Position numbers and translations under genes: made by a program
NCBI GenBank assembly: GCA_000711775.1
Contig: ARYC01025601.1
Coordinates: 1-64,000 of the forward strand
Length of the DNA stretch: 64,000 bases
Origin: Oxytricha trifallax
Taxonomy: Eukaryota; Ciliophora; Spirotrichea; Sporadotrichida; Oxytrichidae
Reading direction: 5' to 3'
Shown here: piece by piece, positions 21,397-32,439 of the stretch
How positions within the stretch are numbered: position 1 is the first letter of the stretch
Layout of the letters: every line of letters starts with the position of its first letter
The notes under the pieces: generated by a model
Databases searched by the model: none
Told to the model about the DNA's origin: nothing
The model's input: only the letters and a program-made list of their open reading frames with translations

Positions 21397-22113
21397 ATGT
21401 GCCTCAAAAAGAAAGCTTTTACAGTAATTTCTCTGGCTATTACTTCACAAACTTTATGAGCTTATAACTAGTAAAAAGAAACAAAACTAGAGAAAATCAA
21501 GGTGATAGATTAACGAAAGTCTAAGCTAGTTTAGCCTTTGACAAACATAAAACTTGAAGATTTATATATGGAAGTGATTAAACAGTCAAATTTAGAAGAT
21601 AAATGTCTTTCAGGCCAGTTAGAAAAAGAGGTATTTTAGATAATGAGAAAGAATATTTATTCAGAGACCTAAAGTGGAGATAAGGGAGTGGAGGTAGTCA
21701 CTCCGCTTTACACATTGGTCAGTAATTAGGGTGAATTACAGGGTATTATGATTTATAGAGGCTGGATTAAAGAGGAAAATAAAGATTTTAAAATACATTG
21801 GAATAAGAGAGACAACGAGGAATAAACCATTGAAGGAGTCATTTAATACGGACAGAGGAAGACTGAGACTGGAAAGCATGATGATTTAATAAATAAAATT
21901 AGAAAAGACTTGGAAGAATTTTTCAAGCTCACTGATTTTCAGAATAAAGAGCAGGCTACTAAGATTATGATAAGAGAGGTTAATTTTGCTTAAAATAGTA
22001 CAGAGCAAGGTACTTCTATGAAAAGACAAACCCCGCTGATTTATGCTATTGGTATGTCACACCTGAAAGAAACTAAGCTTACAGTTCATTTTTGCTTTAT
22101 ATAACTGGTTTGA
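21397..22113 (+). CDS. SURF1: SURF1-like cytochrome-oxidase assembly protein
   Basis: A single frame from ATG 21397 to TGA 22111-22113 (239 codons) has one internal TGA at 21457-21459. VVTPLYTLVSNQGELQGIM, YRGWIKEENKDF, TIEGVIQYGQRKTETG, DLEEFFKLTDFQNKEQATKI and the end YAIGMSHLKETKLTVHF follow the SURF1 order (V.TPF...g..vlVNRGWiP...; G.vr.gE.r..f; D...m...tg...i; h..Y...W). SURF1 sits in the inner mitochondrial membrane and assists haem insertion into Cox1. The internal TGA stands where SURF1 proteins have the Trp of the first transmembrane segment (G-x-W-Q). The hydrophobic N-terminal stretch (AFTVISLAITSQTL) fits a first membrane helix. Divergent, so moderate confidence. Confidence 0.55.
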
Positions 22114-22291
22114 ATTTGGCATCAAAAGCTTTTATATGGTTCTATTAATAAGTAATATTAAAAACTTAAAACTATAATTCTCAAAATATAAATCAAATTT
22201 AAAAGCTCATACTTAATCATATAATAAGCTTCATTATCAATTCTAGATAAAAGCATAATACCAAACATATCTAACAAAATATAGTTTAAAT

Positions 22292-23150
22292 TCAAGCTCT
22301 CTCATAAATGTTTTCTTTCTCAAAGTTTCTCTCAATAAATTTCAAAGTCAGCTTGTATAGTCTTTTATTCTGATGAAAAAGCAATTTCTCAACTTTATCG
22401 ATGCCTCCCATAATTTCAAATCAAAATTACAATTCATTAAACATTTAAAATATATTCAAATTACAGTATTATAATAATAATTTTATTGTCCTAATATTTT
22501 ATGATTATAACTGATTTATTATTACCTTAGATTTATAAATATTTCTCGCTTTGTGAAAATAGTTTGAAAGCATACTCATTACCTAATTTTAACTCCTTTA
22601 TTAAAATCTCTTTTCATGCATTAGACCAAAATTTCGAGCAATCAATTTCTCAAGAAAGAGTGCACAGAGGAGTACTCACTATCAAGTAACATAAAATTGA
22701 TGATGTATTAAGCTTCCTAAGCATTTGGAAGCTCACCAAATAGCATGATATCATATATTATATCTAATGTATGCCTGTCAACCATTTACTAGAGGACATC
22801 AATCTTATTCTAATTCAAATTAGAAGTCTTGTTCTAATCCTTACCTCCTCTTTGTAGCATTTTTCAAGAATCTTCGTCTAATATAATCTTGAATAAATGA
22901 CATCTATAATAAAACATTTGAGAAACTTGCATGCCTGCTCTTTATAGAATTAGCAAAGAAGTCCAATGATATGAGCAGCTAAGTCAATCACATGAAAGCT
23001 CTACCATCAATAAGTAAAACCATTTACTGATGAAGCTAATAATGGTCGAAGAGTTGACTAATATTTCCATGAAACTTCCTTACGAAAAAGAGTATTGATA
23101 ATAAGGCATATTGAAGGATGGCGAGCAGAGTTTCTGAATTTTGACAGTCA
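22292..23150 (-). CDS. armadillo-repeat protein, importin-alpha-like
   Basis: Minus strand. The last block, MGGIDKVEKLLFHQNKRLYK and LKFIERNFEKENIYERA before TGA (22294-22292), resembles the final armadillo helix pair of importin-alpha (gGi.kie.Lq.h.n..iy.kal.iie.yf). Earlier blocks read VDRHTLDIIYDIMLFGELPN, EAQYIINFMLLDSEYSSVHS and IDLAAHIIGLLCQFYKEQAC, with helix-pair periodicity. A GT-AG interval (GTAAGGATTAG...AATAAG) at about 22812-22853 may be an intron. Importin-alpha binds nuclear-localisation signals, but the diagnostic Trp-Asn arrays are not clear here, so an unrelated ARM protein remains possible. Confidence 0.4.
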
Positions 23151-23198
23151 TTCTACTCTATGCATTATTTTAGAAATTTAAGATCCTATAGGAATAAT

Positions 23199-23308
23199 CA
23201 AAACCCCAAAACCCCTGAAGTTGTTTGATTGAGTTTTTGATTGATGAAAGTAGACTATTAACGCATGCTTTATTAGGGTTTTAATAGGGTTTATGTAGGG
23301 GTTTAGGG
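23199..23308 (+). repeat. left terminal inverted repeat of TBE copy B
   Basis: Pairs with 27245-27354 in inverted orientation. It carries perfect C4A4 repeats outermost, then TTAGGGTTTTAATAGGG and GTAGGGGTTTAGGG further in. Confidence 0.85.
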
Positions 23309-23359
23309 TTATAATGTAATATAAATTAGTGTGTAATGCAAGTGTTTTATTTTTATTAT

Positions 23360-24808
23360 TCACTCAAACAGTACTTTAGCATCATGAGGCAGCTTTCTAA
23401 ACTTTATCTCTCCTATCCAACTTACAATTTAGTCTATTGTATGGTCAGCTCTGTGATTAGGCTTAATAATTATCTACTCAGCCATGTCTTTCATTCTACC
23501 TTTTATCTTATTCTAGTCTAGATATTGCTGTATTCTCTATTTTGAATCTTTCTCTCTTTTGCAGCTATAGTAATCATTTCTTGCCATATCGCATTCACAA
23601 ATAATTGCTGCTAGAGCCCATATATCCCACTTAATATCACCATCTCTCCAGTCCTCTCTTTCTGGAAAGTATCCAGGAGTACCATACACGTTGCCAAGTC
23701 CTGAAGCTTCAACTCTCTATGATCTATTGAAATCTATTATTACTACTCTGAGAGGTGAAAAGTCAAGCATTATATTCTCAGGCTTCAAATCTCTATGAAC
23801 ATATCCAAGAGTGTGCAGCTCCTCAATGCCTTTGCAAACATTTGTAAGAATAAGAGGTAACTACTTTGGTATCCTTTAATCTTAAATGTAGTCTCTTAAT
23901 GTCATTTAATATAGAGGAAAACGAAAAGCTACATGATCTTGAGCAAGCAGAATAGCATCGAGAATTATTATAAATCTGCACTAACTATCTCTTGACTTCG
24001 TAAGTGCTTGGTATTCATATACGAATTCCATTTGATACTTGTCATCAAATTTGAAGTAGTTGAACGGATATATCTTGTATGCGAACTACTTATCTGTTAT
24101 GACTTTCTTCTCAAATTCATCCTCAAGGATAAGATAACTTTCTTTACACTCTTTAAGGTCAATTATATTCAATATTGGAAGTTTAAGTGCAACAATCTTA
24201 AAAGTGATTTTTACTATCTCTGACGCTGGGAAGTTTCTTACTGCTTTAATAAGTTTATTTTCTTTCTTTACTCTTTGTTCCAAAGTTTCTAAAGGCTCCC
24301 TTGGCTTTCTTTTTTAAAGGAAGACCTCACCAGTCTCTGGATCTATTACTTCAAACTTCTTGCCATGATGGTTTTATAGATGAACTTTTAGATCCCTTGA
24401 ATGATTGTATTACTTATTGCAGTAAGGGCAGAAATATTTTCCAACTATCTTATCATGCTTAAGATAGAGCTTGGGCTTGTTAGAATGCTGCTCTAAGATA
24501 TGACGCTTAAGAGCAGATTGATAAGTGAAGTTCTTCTCACACTCCTCACATAAATGTAATGCTTTTATATCTTTTTTCTCTTCCTCCTCTTCAACCATTT
24601 TCATAGGAACTTCGCATTAAATTTCTTAGCTCTGCATTTCTATTTAACAACTGAATTGCTATTCAAAGTCTGATACCTAAAGTTAGAAAATTTCAGGTTC
24701 GTACTAGGTAGAGGCATCGCAAGTCTCAATTTTCTTTTGATTCATGAAAGAAAGTTTTTGCTGGCTTATACCAAGCAATGCCGCTTTTCTAAGTAAGTTA
24801 CCGCTCAT
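23360..24808 (-). CDS. TBE 57-kDa zinc-finger/protein kinase, intact (482 aa)
   Basis: ATG at 24808, TGA at 23362-23360, no internal TGA. The N-terminal ~85 residues are Gln/Ser-rich. Finger 1 (CEECEKNFTYQSALKRH..EQH) and finger 2 (CPYCNKQYNHSRDLKVH) are C2H2 zinc fingers. The kinase domain has FAYKIYPF (ATP lysine), ELHTLGYVHRDLKPEN (catalytic loop), IDFNRS, GTPGYFPEREDWRDGD and KWDIWALAAII. No glycine-rich loop is obvious and the DFG motif reads DFN, but HRD and the DFN aspartate are kept. Known TBEs encode this protein, whose role in transposition is not established; DNA binding coupled to phosphorylation is inference. All Trp codons here are TGG. Confidence 0.9.
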
Positions 24809-25372
24809 TTTATAAATACTATTAATAATTATACAAGCTATTTAAATTCTACCTTTATACAAGAGTAAGAGCATATTCTCAAAGATTTAGAGAGGTTTAA
24901 TGAGAACAGAGTACGAGACATTAGTTTTATATTTCTTAGATTTAGTGATAATTTATAAACTAATTCATCCATTTTATTCATATAAATGCACCTAAATGTG
25001 TTTTGTGAAGTTAGGTGGTGCTCCTAAAGCTGTTCTTGTAAATTTAGGAGGGGAGATTTTAAAATTTAATTTTTTAAATGTACCTCCTAATACGGTTTTG
25101 AACTTTAATATAACCACCTAATTAAGTTTTAAATAAATTAGGAGCACCACCTAATTAAATTAATTATTATTAGGAGCAATTTAATGGAGAAAGTTTGATA
25201 AAAATGGAAGTCAAACTTTGAAACTTGGAGAAAGTTCTTCCATCTTTCTCTTACTATCTTATTCAGGTTGACCTCCAGTTGGATCTCTCTATTAAGCAGT
25301 AAAATTTTAGTAAGTTTAGAATGGATATCCATAATTTAAATTTCATAAACATTTATAGAAAGTGGAAGCAAG

Positions 25373-26164
25373 ATGGAGTCTATGAATGATGCAATGAAGA
25401 GAATACAATCTCAAGAATTGATAGGAAATTTTCGAAGTAAGGAGGACCTCTATAGATATTTGGTATAGCAAGGTAAGCTTTTATCAAATACTAATATATT
25501 AACCATAGTTGGAAAGTTCTTGCCAACTCAGGAAGGAAAAAAAATATCATTCTTAAAAGCCTTACTAAGTGAAGAGAAAAAAGCTTTTAAGACCAATGAA
25601 ATAAAGATGATTGAGATACCTAACTACCCTGAAATCTCAGTGACAAATCTCTATGATGATGCGATGAGTGATCCAGATGTTGCTCTGTACCTACCATCAA
25701 AATTACAACTCTCAAATAAGTAACCAGAGAGAAACTTCTTCTTTGGAGTTCTTGGAACTCTTAAACCAGAGTACTTAAGTGAAGTAATTTAAGAAGCTCA
25801 TAAGAAACGCTACAGCATCTCTCCTGAAGAGAAAGAGAAGCAGGGAATCAAAATCAGTGACTCATGGCTGTAGGAACTTTAGAAGCATCCATTCATCTCA
25901 AGTAAGCATAGACTTCTAACTTTATAGAAAAACCTGGTACTGCTATATATTTGATGAAAGAGCGCAGCAAATTAAAACAGAGAGAGAAAGTCTCAAGTAA
26001 AGCATGAATTGAGTAAGAGACTCTTCAAAGATTTATAAAAGCCAGAAGAGATGAACATAGATGCAAGGGCTGGCACTAAGAGAAGAAACATTGGCCCAAG
26101 CAAGCCTTAAAAGAAAGAAAAGAAAGAGAAGCCAAATCCCTTTACGGGCAAATTTAATATGTGA
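25373..26164 (+). CDS. TBE 22-kDa ORF, copy B
   Basis: Starts MESMNDAMKRIQSQELIGNF and reads through IVGKFLPTQEGKKISFLKAL and FFFGVLGTLKPEYLSEV to LQKNLVLLYI, then TGA TGA at 25952-25957. Beyond those stops the same frame reopens with a Lys-rich tail (NQNRERKSQVKHELSKRLF ... PFTGKFNM) to TGA 26162-26164, and this tail is conserved in copy A. A 24-nt GT-AG interval (25937-25960) would remove both stops and keep the frame. It is convergent with the transposase, with stop codons 6 bp apart. Function unknown. Confidence 0.7.
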
Positions 26165-26170
26165 ACTTAT

Positions 26171-27216
26171 TCATTCGTTTAAATCTAAAACTTATTTATA
26201 AACACAAAATCTCCCTTCTCTTGCGCATACTTTTGCTTTATCATCGCTGACTCTTTTAGCAGCACTCTTAATAAAATCTACTGTATCTATCTTCAGATCG
26301 TGTATCAGATGATAGAGCAGAAGTTTCTTGTAGTGGCCTTTTAATAGGCCCCAATATAGTTCAATTCCATTGAATTGAGGGCTATAAGGAACATTAAATA
26401 CAGTTTTATGTTTAGCCTTTCATATTCTCTCCTTGAGTCTTTAGTTTTATGAACTGATAAGTTATCAACAAACAGGATAATTTCTTATTCAGCATACTTA
26501 TCTCTTAGCTATTGCAAAAATTTAATTTATTATTCAGTCTTAATAGAGCGAGGGTGGATAACATAAGTCTCAAGCCCACTATCTTCAATGATTCCACCAA
26601 GGATTGCATGAGTTTATACCTTAACCTTTGATCATAAACTTCTATGTTGCTGTACCTCTTATACCATGACCTCGATATGAAGGTATTAAACGTGAATACT
26701 GCCTCATCAGTATGTATGAACTTTATATTATGCTCTTAAGCCCTCTGCATTTAATCGAATATATAATTTAAATTAGTCTTATAAAATGGAAGATTAAAGT
26801 CGATCACTCTCTTAATGCGATTGACTGTCTTGTAAGATATACCATTCTTTTTATAGATATTAGCTATGGATTATGCAGAGATGTGTAGCTCAGGAAATTG
26901 GCGATGAAACATCACAGCCCTCTAGGCCAGAGAGAAATGAGCCCAGTATTTTAGAGTCTTATCATTAATAAGATAATCGATATGATGCTACTAGAATTTT
27001 AAAGGTCTTTTAGGCTTAGAATTAAGATGCTATCTCTTTAAATTCAATGCTAATAGACAGTGTGACCTAACAGTAGCAGGAGATTTATGGACAGTCTTGC
27101 AATAGATGTGTAATTTAGAATAGGTCTGAGTTGATCACTATAATCAATACATCCATAACGCAACTTAAACAATAAATCTATATATTCACTGTCTAAACTG
27201 ATCCCAAACCTCGCAT
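26171..27216 (-). pseudogene. TBE 42-kDa transposase, copy B (frameshifted)
   Basis: Minus strand from ATG 27216 to TGA 26173-26171. The three acidic catalytic positions are visible (HTDEAV with Thr for Ala, FVDNLSVHK, FNGIELYW), with DD34E spacing. Relative to copy C, single bases are missing near 27192, 27107, 26628 and 26415. It cannot make a full-length enzyme as it stands. Confidence 0.85.
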
Positions 27217-27244
27217 ATTCTCACTTAAATAACTGATATTTAAA

Positions 27245-27354
27245 CCATTAACCCCTACATAAACCCTATTAAAACCCTAATAAAGCATGCGTTAATAGTC
27301 TACTTTCATCAATCAAAAACTCAATCAAACAACTTCAGGGGTTTTGGGGTTTTG
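27245..27354 (-). repeat. right terminal inverted repeat of TBE copy B
   Basis: Mirror of 23199-23308, ending GGGGTTTTGGGGTTTTG. Confidence 0.85.
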
Positions 27355-28769
27355 ATTCAATTATACAACTAATATAAGCTATTATGTAAAATATGGCAAT
27401 TCTTTAAAAATTAAAAGTCAAAACCTATATAACTTTTTAAATTATTTATAGTGTTTCTAACCTCAGATAAACTAATTTTATTTGATAGTTCTAAAATAGA
27501 GAAAAAATTTTATAATTTTTAGAAAATTTATTTTTACATAAAATATGATAATTTATATTGCTTTATATATAATCTCCCTAAGTATTTTAGAATCATTTAG
27601 TTTTTGAATGATTTGTGAATTAAAATAATTTCAGTTTATATTAAAATAGGAATTTGAAGGAATTTGAACTTTTAATTTATAACTATATATTTATTAATTT
27701 CTTTAATTGATTGTTTTAACTTAAAAGTCTTATTTTATAAATTTATTGCTAAAACATAAATAATCAATATTGAAAAATTGATTTCCTTTATTACCAAAAA
27801 TTAACTATTGATAATTAAGAAATTAATATAAAGTTAAAGCAAATAAAATTTATTCTAATCAAATATTTTATAAAATATTAAATTTAGACAAAAATGAAAT
27901 CACTTCAGTCTAATTAAGTAAAATTATTAGATTTATTTTTTTCAGTAATAAATATTTCAATCTATTATTTCTATCTAATTATTGCATTTCTTAGATAATT
28001 TTTCAGTTAATATATTCACAAGTTAATAATTCTCTAAAAAGAATTTTTTTTAATTTATATTCAAATTTAAAATATAGTATACATCATCTTGGAAATTTGT
28101 CATATAAGGTCTATTGATAAATTTTGAGCGAGACTTGTACTTAGTATTTTACTTGATAAATTAACAAACTATTGTATTCAGTTTTTATCAACAATTAGAG
28201 AAAGGAAGACTTGACTTATAAAAGTCTCTGAAATTTTAAAATTACAAATTTAACAATGCATTACTAAATTTATATAATACTTAAACATTAGTTCAATTAA
28301 AGATTATTTTTCAAATAAAATTTTTATATTTGTTATAGTTTTGTTGAAATTTATTATTAATGATTTTATTGCTGATTACAATATTGCATTAGTTTAATAA
28401 ATTAAATTGTTAGATTTTATTTTAATGGTTTAGAGTTTGTTAGGTTTTCATATTAACTTATATTAACAATATATAATACTACACGGTGATTAATGCACAT
28501 ATTGATAAATATAAAGAAAACTTAATAAAAATTCAAAAAAAACTATGAAGAAGATTTTTGATAGTCGAGAAATTTAGATGATTTATTAATCAAAGGAATT
28601 GTCAAACATAGTTATATGTTGCGCAAAGTAGATTGCGTACAAATTAAAATAGATTAAAACAAATCATTAAATGAATTAGTTTAATTAAAAATCACTATGC
28701 TGATGGTTCATAGTCAATTTAGAATAATTGATTTGAAGTTGAAATCTCTAGCGACATTTCTCATGAAGA
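27355..28769. other. AT-rich DNA without a recognised gene
   Basis: About 1.4 kb, extremely A/T-rich. Contains the 13-mer GAGCGAGACTTGT (28126-28138), which recurs at 35566-35578. No coding match. The kinesin N-terminal motor half would be expected upstream of 28770 but I could not find it here. Confidence 0.45.
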
Positions 28770-29320
28770 GGTATATCAACTCGCTTGTAATCATCTCACA
28801 AGGTAAAAGCCGTCATCTTCACTAAAGAGAAAGTAAATTGAATTTCTTACTTCGAGACTCTCTTAGTGGAAATAGTAAAACAGTTACTATTGCAAATATA
28901 TCTCCCTCAAGTTTATCATACGGAGAGACTCTTTCTATTCTATAATTAGTATAAAGAGCTAAGCTAATAAGGAATAAAGCAGTTATTAATGAGGACTTAA
29001 GCGGTACGATATAAATTATCAAATCAGAAATAAATAGACTGAAGAAAGAACTTTCTGAGAATGAAAAGATGTACAAAGAAATAGAAGTAAACCCAAATGG
29101 CTTTTAATGCTCACTTTGTAAAGCAATTATCGGAAGTGAAATCTTTTATAATGCATTTTTTATTTTAATCTAAGATGATTAAGATGAAATGCTCATTCAC
29201 AATATCTCAATTTGTGAAGATCTTGATTCATCAGTTGTGAACACTACCTAAAATCCACAACTTAGTTAAATAATGAAGCAGAAATTCAAAAATAAAAGGA
29301 GGATATGGTAAAAATGAGAA
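28770..29320 (+). CDS. kinesin, C-terminal part of motor domain and neck
   Basis: Reads [77 protein letters not shown] and [16 protein letters not shown]. These are switch-II-distal kinesin motifs (YR(D/E)SKLT.LL.dSLgGNskT; anisPs...y.ETlstL.fa.rAk.ikn.a.vNe), characteristic of the KIF15 type. An acidic Cys-containing segment follows ([13 protein letters not shown]). The P-loop and the rest of the motor are missing upstream, so they lie in other MDSs, outside the window or scrambled. Frame intact here. Confidence 0.8.
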
Positions 29321-30540
29321 AAAGAGTTGTTCATCTAGAGGGTCTTTTAACTGCAAATTTAGATAAATGGCAAACTATAGCAAGCAGTGGAGTCATAAAA
29401 AAAGTAGTGTGTTAGAGACAAAATGATAATCAAGTTTCGAGAAGAAAGAATAAAAAAGCTTGAACAAAATGCACCCTTCACCAAGGATGATTATGCTAAG
29501 CTTATCACTGACTTAAGAAAAGAAATCTAGTCTTGGAAAGAATCAGCTGACCATAAAGCCTAGGCAGCCAAATAAATTTCTGAGAAAGCAGATCTTACTA
29601 TTAAATTGAACAATTCAGAATTAAACTAGCCACAGATTCTCTATCTGATCAAATGAGACAGATGAAAGAGCTATACGAATCTTTGAATCAACATCTGAAG
29701 CCTTACTGTGAAGAGAGTAAAAAAGAAGTAGAAAATGTACTATCAGAAGTTAAACTGAACTATGCTGAAAAGATTAAACATCTTAATGAAAAAATAATTG
29801 AAATAAAAGAAAAAGAGTCTGATAGAAAAGAAAAGTATGAGAAGCAAATCTTTGAAATGCAAGAATTAATTAATGCTTAAAAATCTTAGATTAAAAGAAT
29901 GACCTAGATTAGTAAAAAGAGAGATAAGAGCTTTAAAATTAAACTAAGATCAAATTGAAAAGATAATATTTGAAATTGATCAGATATCAGAAAATAAAAA
30001 ACAGAGCAAGAAATGGAAATTTAACACTTTAAAATCTAACTTCTTGAATGGGACCAATAGATAACCAGAGACAAAAAATCAAGATTAGAACTTGAGACTT
30101 CTCATTAGAATAAGCAGCAGGAGTTCACGAAAGATTTAATTGAGTTAGAGACCAAACTAAATGAGCTTGAAGAGTCAGACAAGAAGCCAGAACTTAAAAT
30201 AAAGAACGGTCAATAGCATCATGAGTAGCAACTAGAGACTGAGGGAAGACAGCAATCTCAATATTTTAAGGCATTAGAATCTATTTTGGAGTAGAATTTG
30301 AGAGATTTAGAAAAGAAAACTATGGAAGAATCTAGTGAAAAGCAAATGCTTTAGGAATAGAGCGAGTAGCTTGGAGATCAAATCACTTGATTATGAAAAT
30401 GAAACTATTCAATAAAGCTTGATATATAAGGATGAGCAGATCAATGAGATTAAAAGTGAACTCAAAGAAATGGGAAGATCCATTCACTATCTTCAAGAGC
30501 AATTACAAGAAGTTAAGTATAAAAGTATAATTAATTTCTT
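29290..30540 (+). CDS. kinesin tail, coiled coil 1
   Basis: Directly after the motor: MIIKFREERIKKLEQNAPFT, KDDYAKLITDLRKEIQSWKE and, after frame changes near 29440 and 29650, MRQMKELYESLNQHLKPYCE and a long heptad-rich Lys/Glu/Gln stretch. KIF15-type kinesins have exactly such tails that dimerise and carry cargo. Several single-base frame breaks are needed to follow the coil. Confidence 0.6.
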
Positions 30541-30659
30541 GAAAAATATTATTTAGTTATATTATAATCTAATTCAGAGTAAGATTTTAATAAGAATGAG
30601 GAAATATTGTAATAGAAAAATTATTATTAATTTTATGTATATTATATTTATTTAATTAG

Positions 30660-32160
30660 AAAGAGAGTACTTAAAATTAATATTTAAAATAGCCTTACTT
30701 CAGGCATAAATTTAATAAAATATATAAGAGAAATAAACTCATCAAAGTCAATTAGATTCAGCTTAAGCGATAAAGTAGACTTATAAAATGCTATTGAAGA
30801 AATTAAACAAGAATTACAGCAGCTTATCCTCTAGAGAGAAGAACTCTAATAACATTGCTTTATTGATTTTAAATTCATTTTGTATGAAATGGTTTAATAA
30901 TTTATTATAGCATTAAATTCAAGGCTATTCCCTTAAGGTTGATAGCTAATCGTAGCAAATAGTTGCCTTAGAAACTTTAATTTCCTAATAGAACGAAGAA
31001 ACTGCAGACTTAAGATCAAAACTTCATCACTTCTTTGAATAATCTTCTAAGTTAAGAGAAAAAGTAACCGATCTTTAAGTTCTCATTAATGATAAAATTT
31101 TACAATAGAAGAGAACTATTAACTCATTGTAAAACTATAGGAGAACATTAATGCTTTGAAAGAAGAGAAATAACAAGAGGTTTAGCACTTCATAGTTCAA
31201 ACTGAATAGTAAAAGTCTTCGCTTTCTTAAATTATGGAGGCTAAATTAAATCAAACGATCAGCTAAGAACAAGATAAATAGATGAAAAAATTTAAGAGCT
31301 ATAGAACAAAATACAACAAAAAGAATCAGAAACAGCAGGACTGTTCAAAGCAAAAGAACAAATCCAGCAAGTAGTTGATATAAAACATTAAGAATTGAAG
31401 ATTATTACTCAAGAATAGTAATAAATCTAATCACTATAGAGCAGAAGATTGAATAAATTACAGTTAATCTTCTCAAAGAAGTGGAACATCATAGCGAAGA
31501 ACTGTCTCTAAGAGTGGTTATTATCAAAGATTTAGAGTCTAAAATAAAAGAGCTGCAATAGTAAGCAATATAATAAATTGCTGAAGTAAAGGATGATTTT
31601 ACTAACTGAACATTCATAAGTTATAGTTTAAGTTCAAGAACAGCACTAATTGTAACTAGAAGAAGTAAAATAATCAACTATTCAATAACTCATATAATAA
31701 GTTGAACTAGAAAAATAAGAATTAAAGCAATAACTGCAAGAAATAGCTCATATTTAGAAGGAAGAAATTAAACAAGAAATAATAAGGGGGTCTCAATAAT
31801 AAGTTCAGGAAATCACAAATCAAGATGAATTGAAGATTGAAGAAATTATTCAAACTAAATAACAAGAAGTTTAGGAAGTTCAAAAACAAATAGCCACTAT
31901 CATAGTGTAAAAATTGGAGGAAGTTGTTCAAGTTAAAGAAGAAAAATATAGGAAGTATTTCAAGAAAAGTAAAACATTGAAGAATAACTCTTAAAATAGA
32001 TAAGCCAAATTACATTATAATTAGAGGAGGTACAAGAATAGTACTAAAAATCTCATTAAATACTAAAAACTGAGTTTGAAACTGAGGATATTGATGAAAG
32101 ATAATTAAATTGAGAAACAATAAGAAATTAATTATTTAGTTATTAAAGAAATGCTTTTAG
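30660..32160 (+). CDS. long coiled coil, probable kinesin-tail block 2
   Basis: Alternating frames with TAR as Gln give uninterrupted heptads such as EEIKQELQQLILQREELQ and QEVQEVQKQIATIIVQKLEE. Lys, Glu, Gln and Leu dominate. There is no other domain. Assignment to the kinesin is by adjacency and same strand; a separate coiled-coil gene is possible. Confidence 0.45.
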
Positions 32161-32439
32161 TAAAAAAAATAAAAAATAAATATAATAGATAATTCCTATA
32201 TAGTAGAAATTATTATTTAATAGTTTTCATTTTAACCAAATTTAAAAATACCTTTATCTTGTAACTTTAAAATCATCATTAAATTAATTAAAATCTTTTC
32301 CTGTACATTATAATATAAATAGGCAACTAAAACTTTACTTTTTCATGATTTTTAATAAAATTACTTATATTAATTTAATGCCAAAGGTTATAATACTAAT
32401 GATCTTAATAAATTTAATTTCCGAAAAGATTTCTAATTT

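Larger units (their letters stand above)
23199..27354 (-). mobile_element. TBE transposon, copy B (complete, 4156 bp, inverted relative to A)
   Basis: Starts with the full telomere-type 17-mer CAAAACCCCAAAACCCC at 23199 and ends with its mirror at 27354. The order from the left is kinase (-), 22-kDa (+), transposase (-), the inverse of copy A. Flanking triplets are AAT on the left and ATT on the right, so the expected identical ANT duplication is not present unless one base has mutated. The kinase ORF is intact, the 22-kDa ORF is nearly so, and the transposase has at least four frameshifts. Confidence 0.93.
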
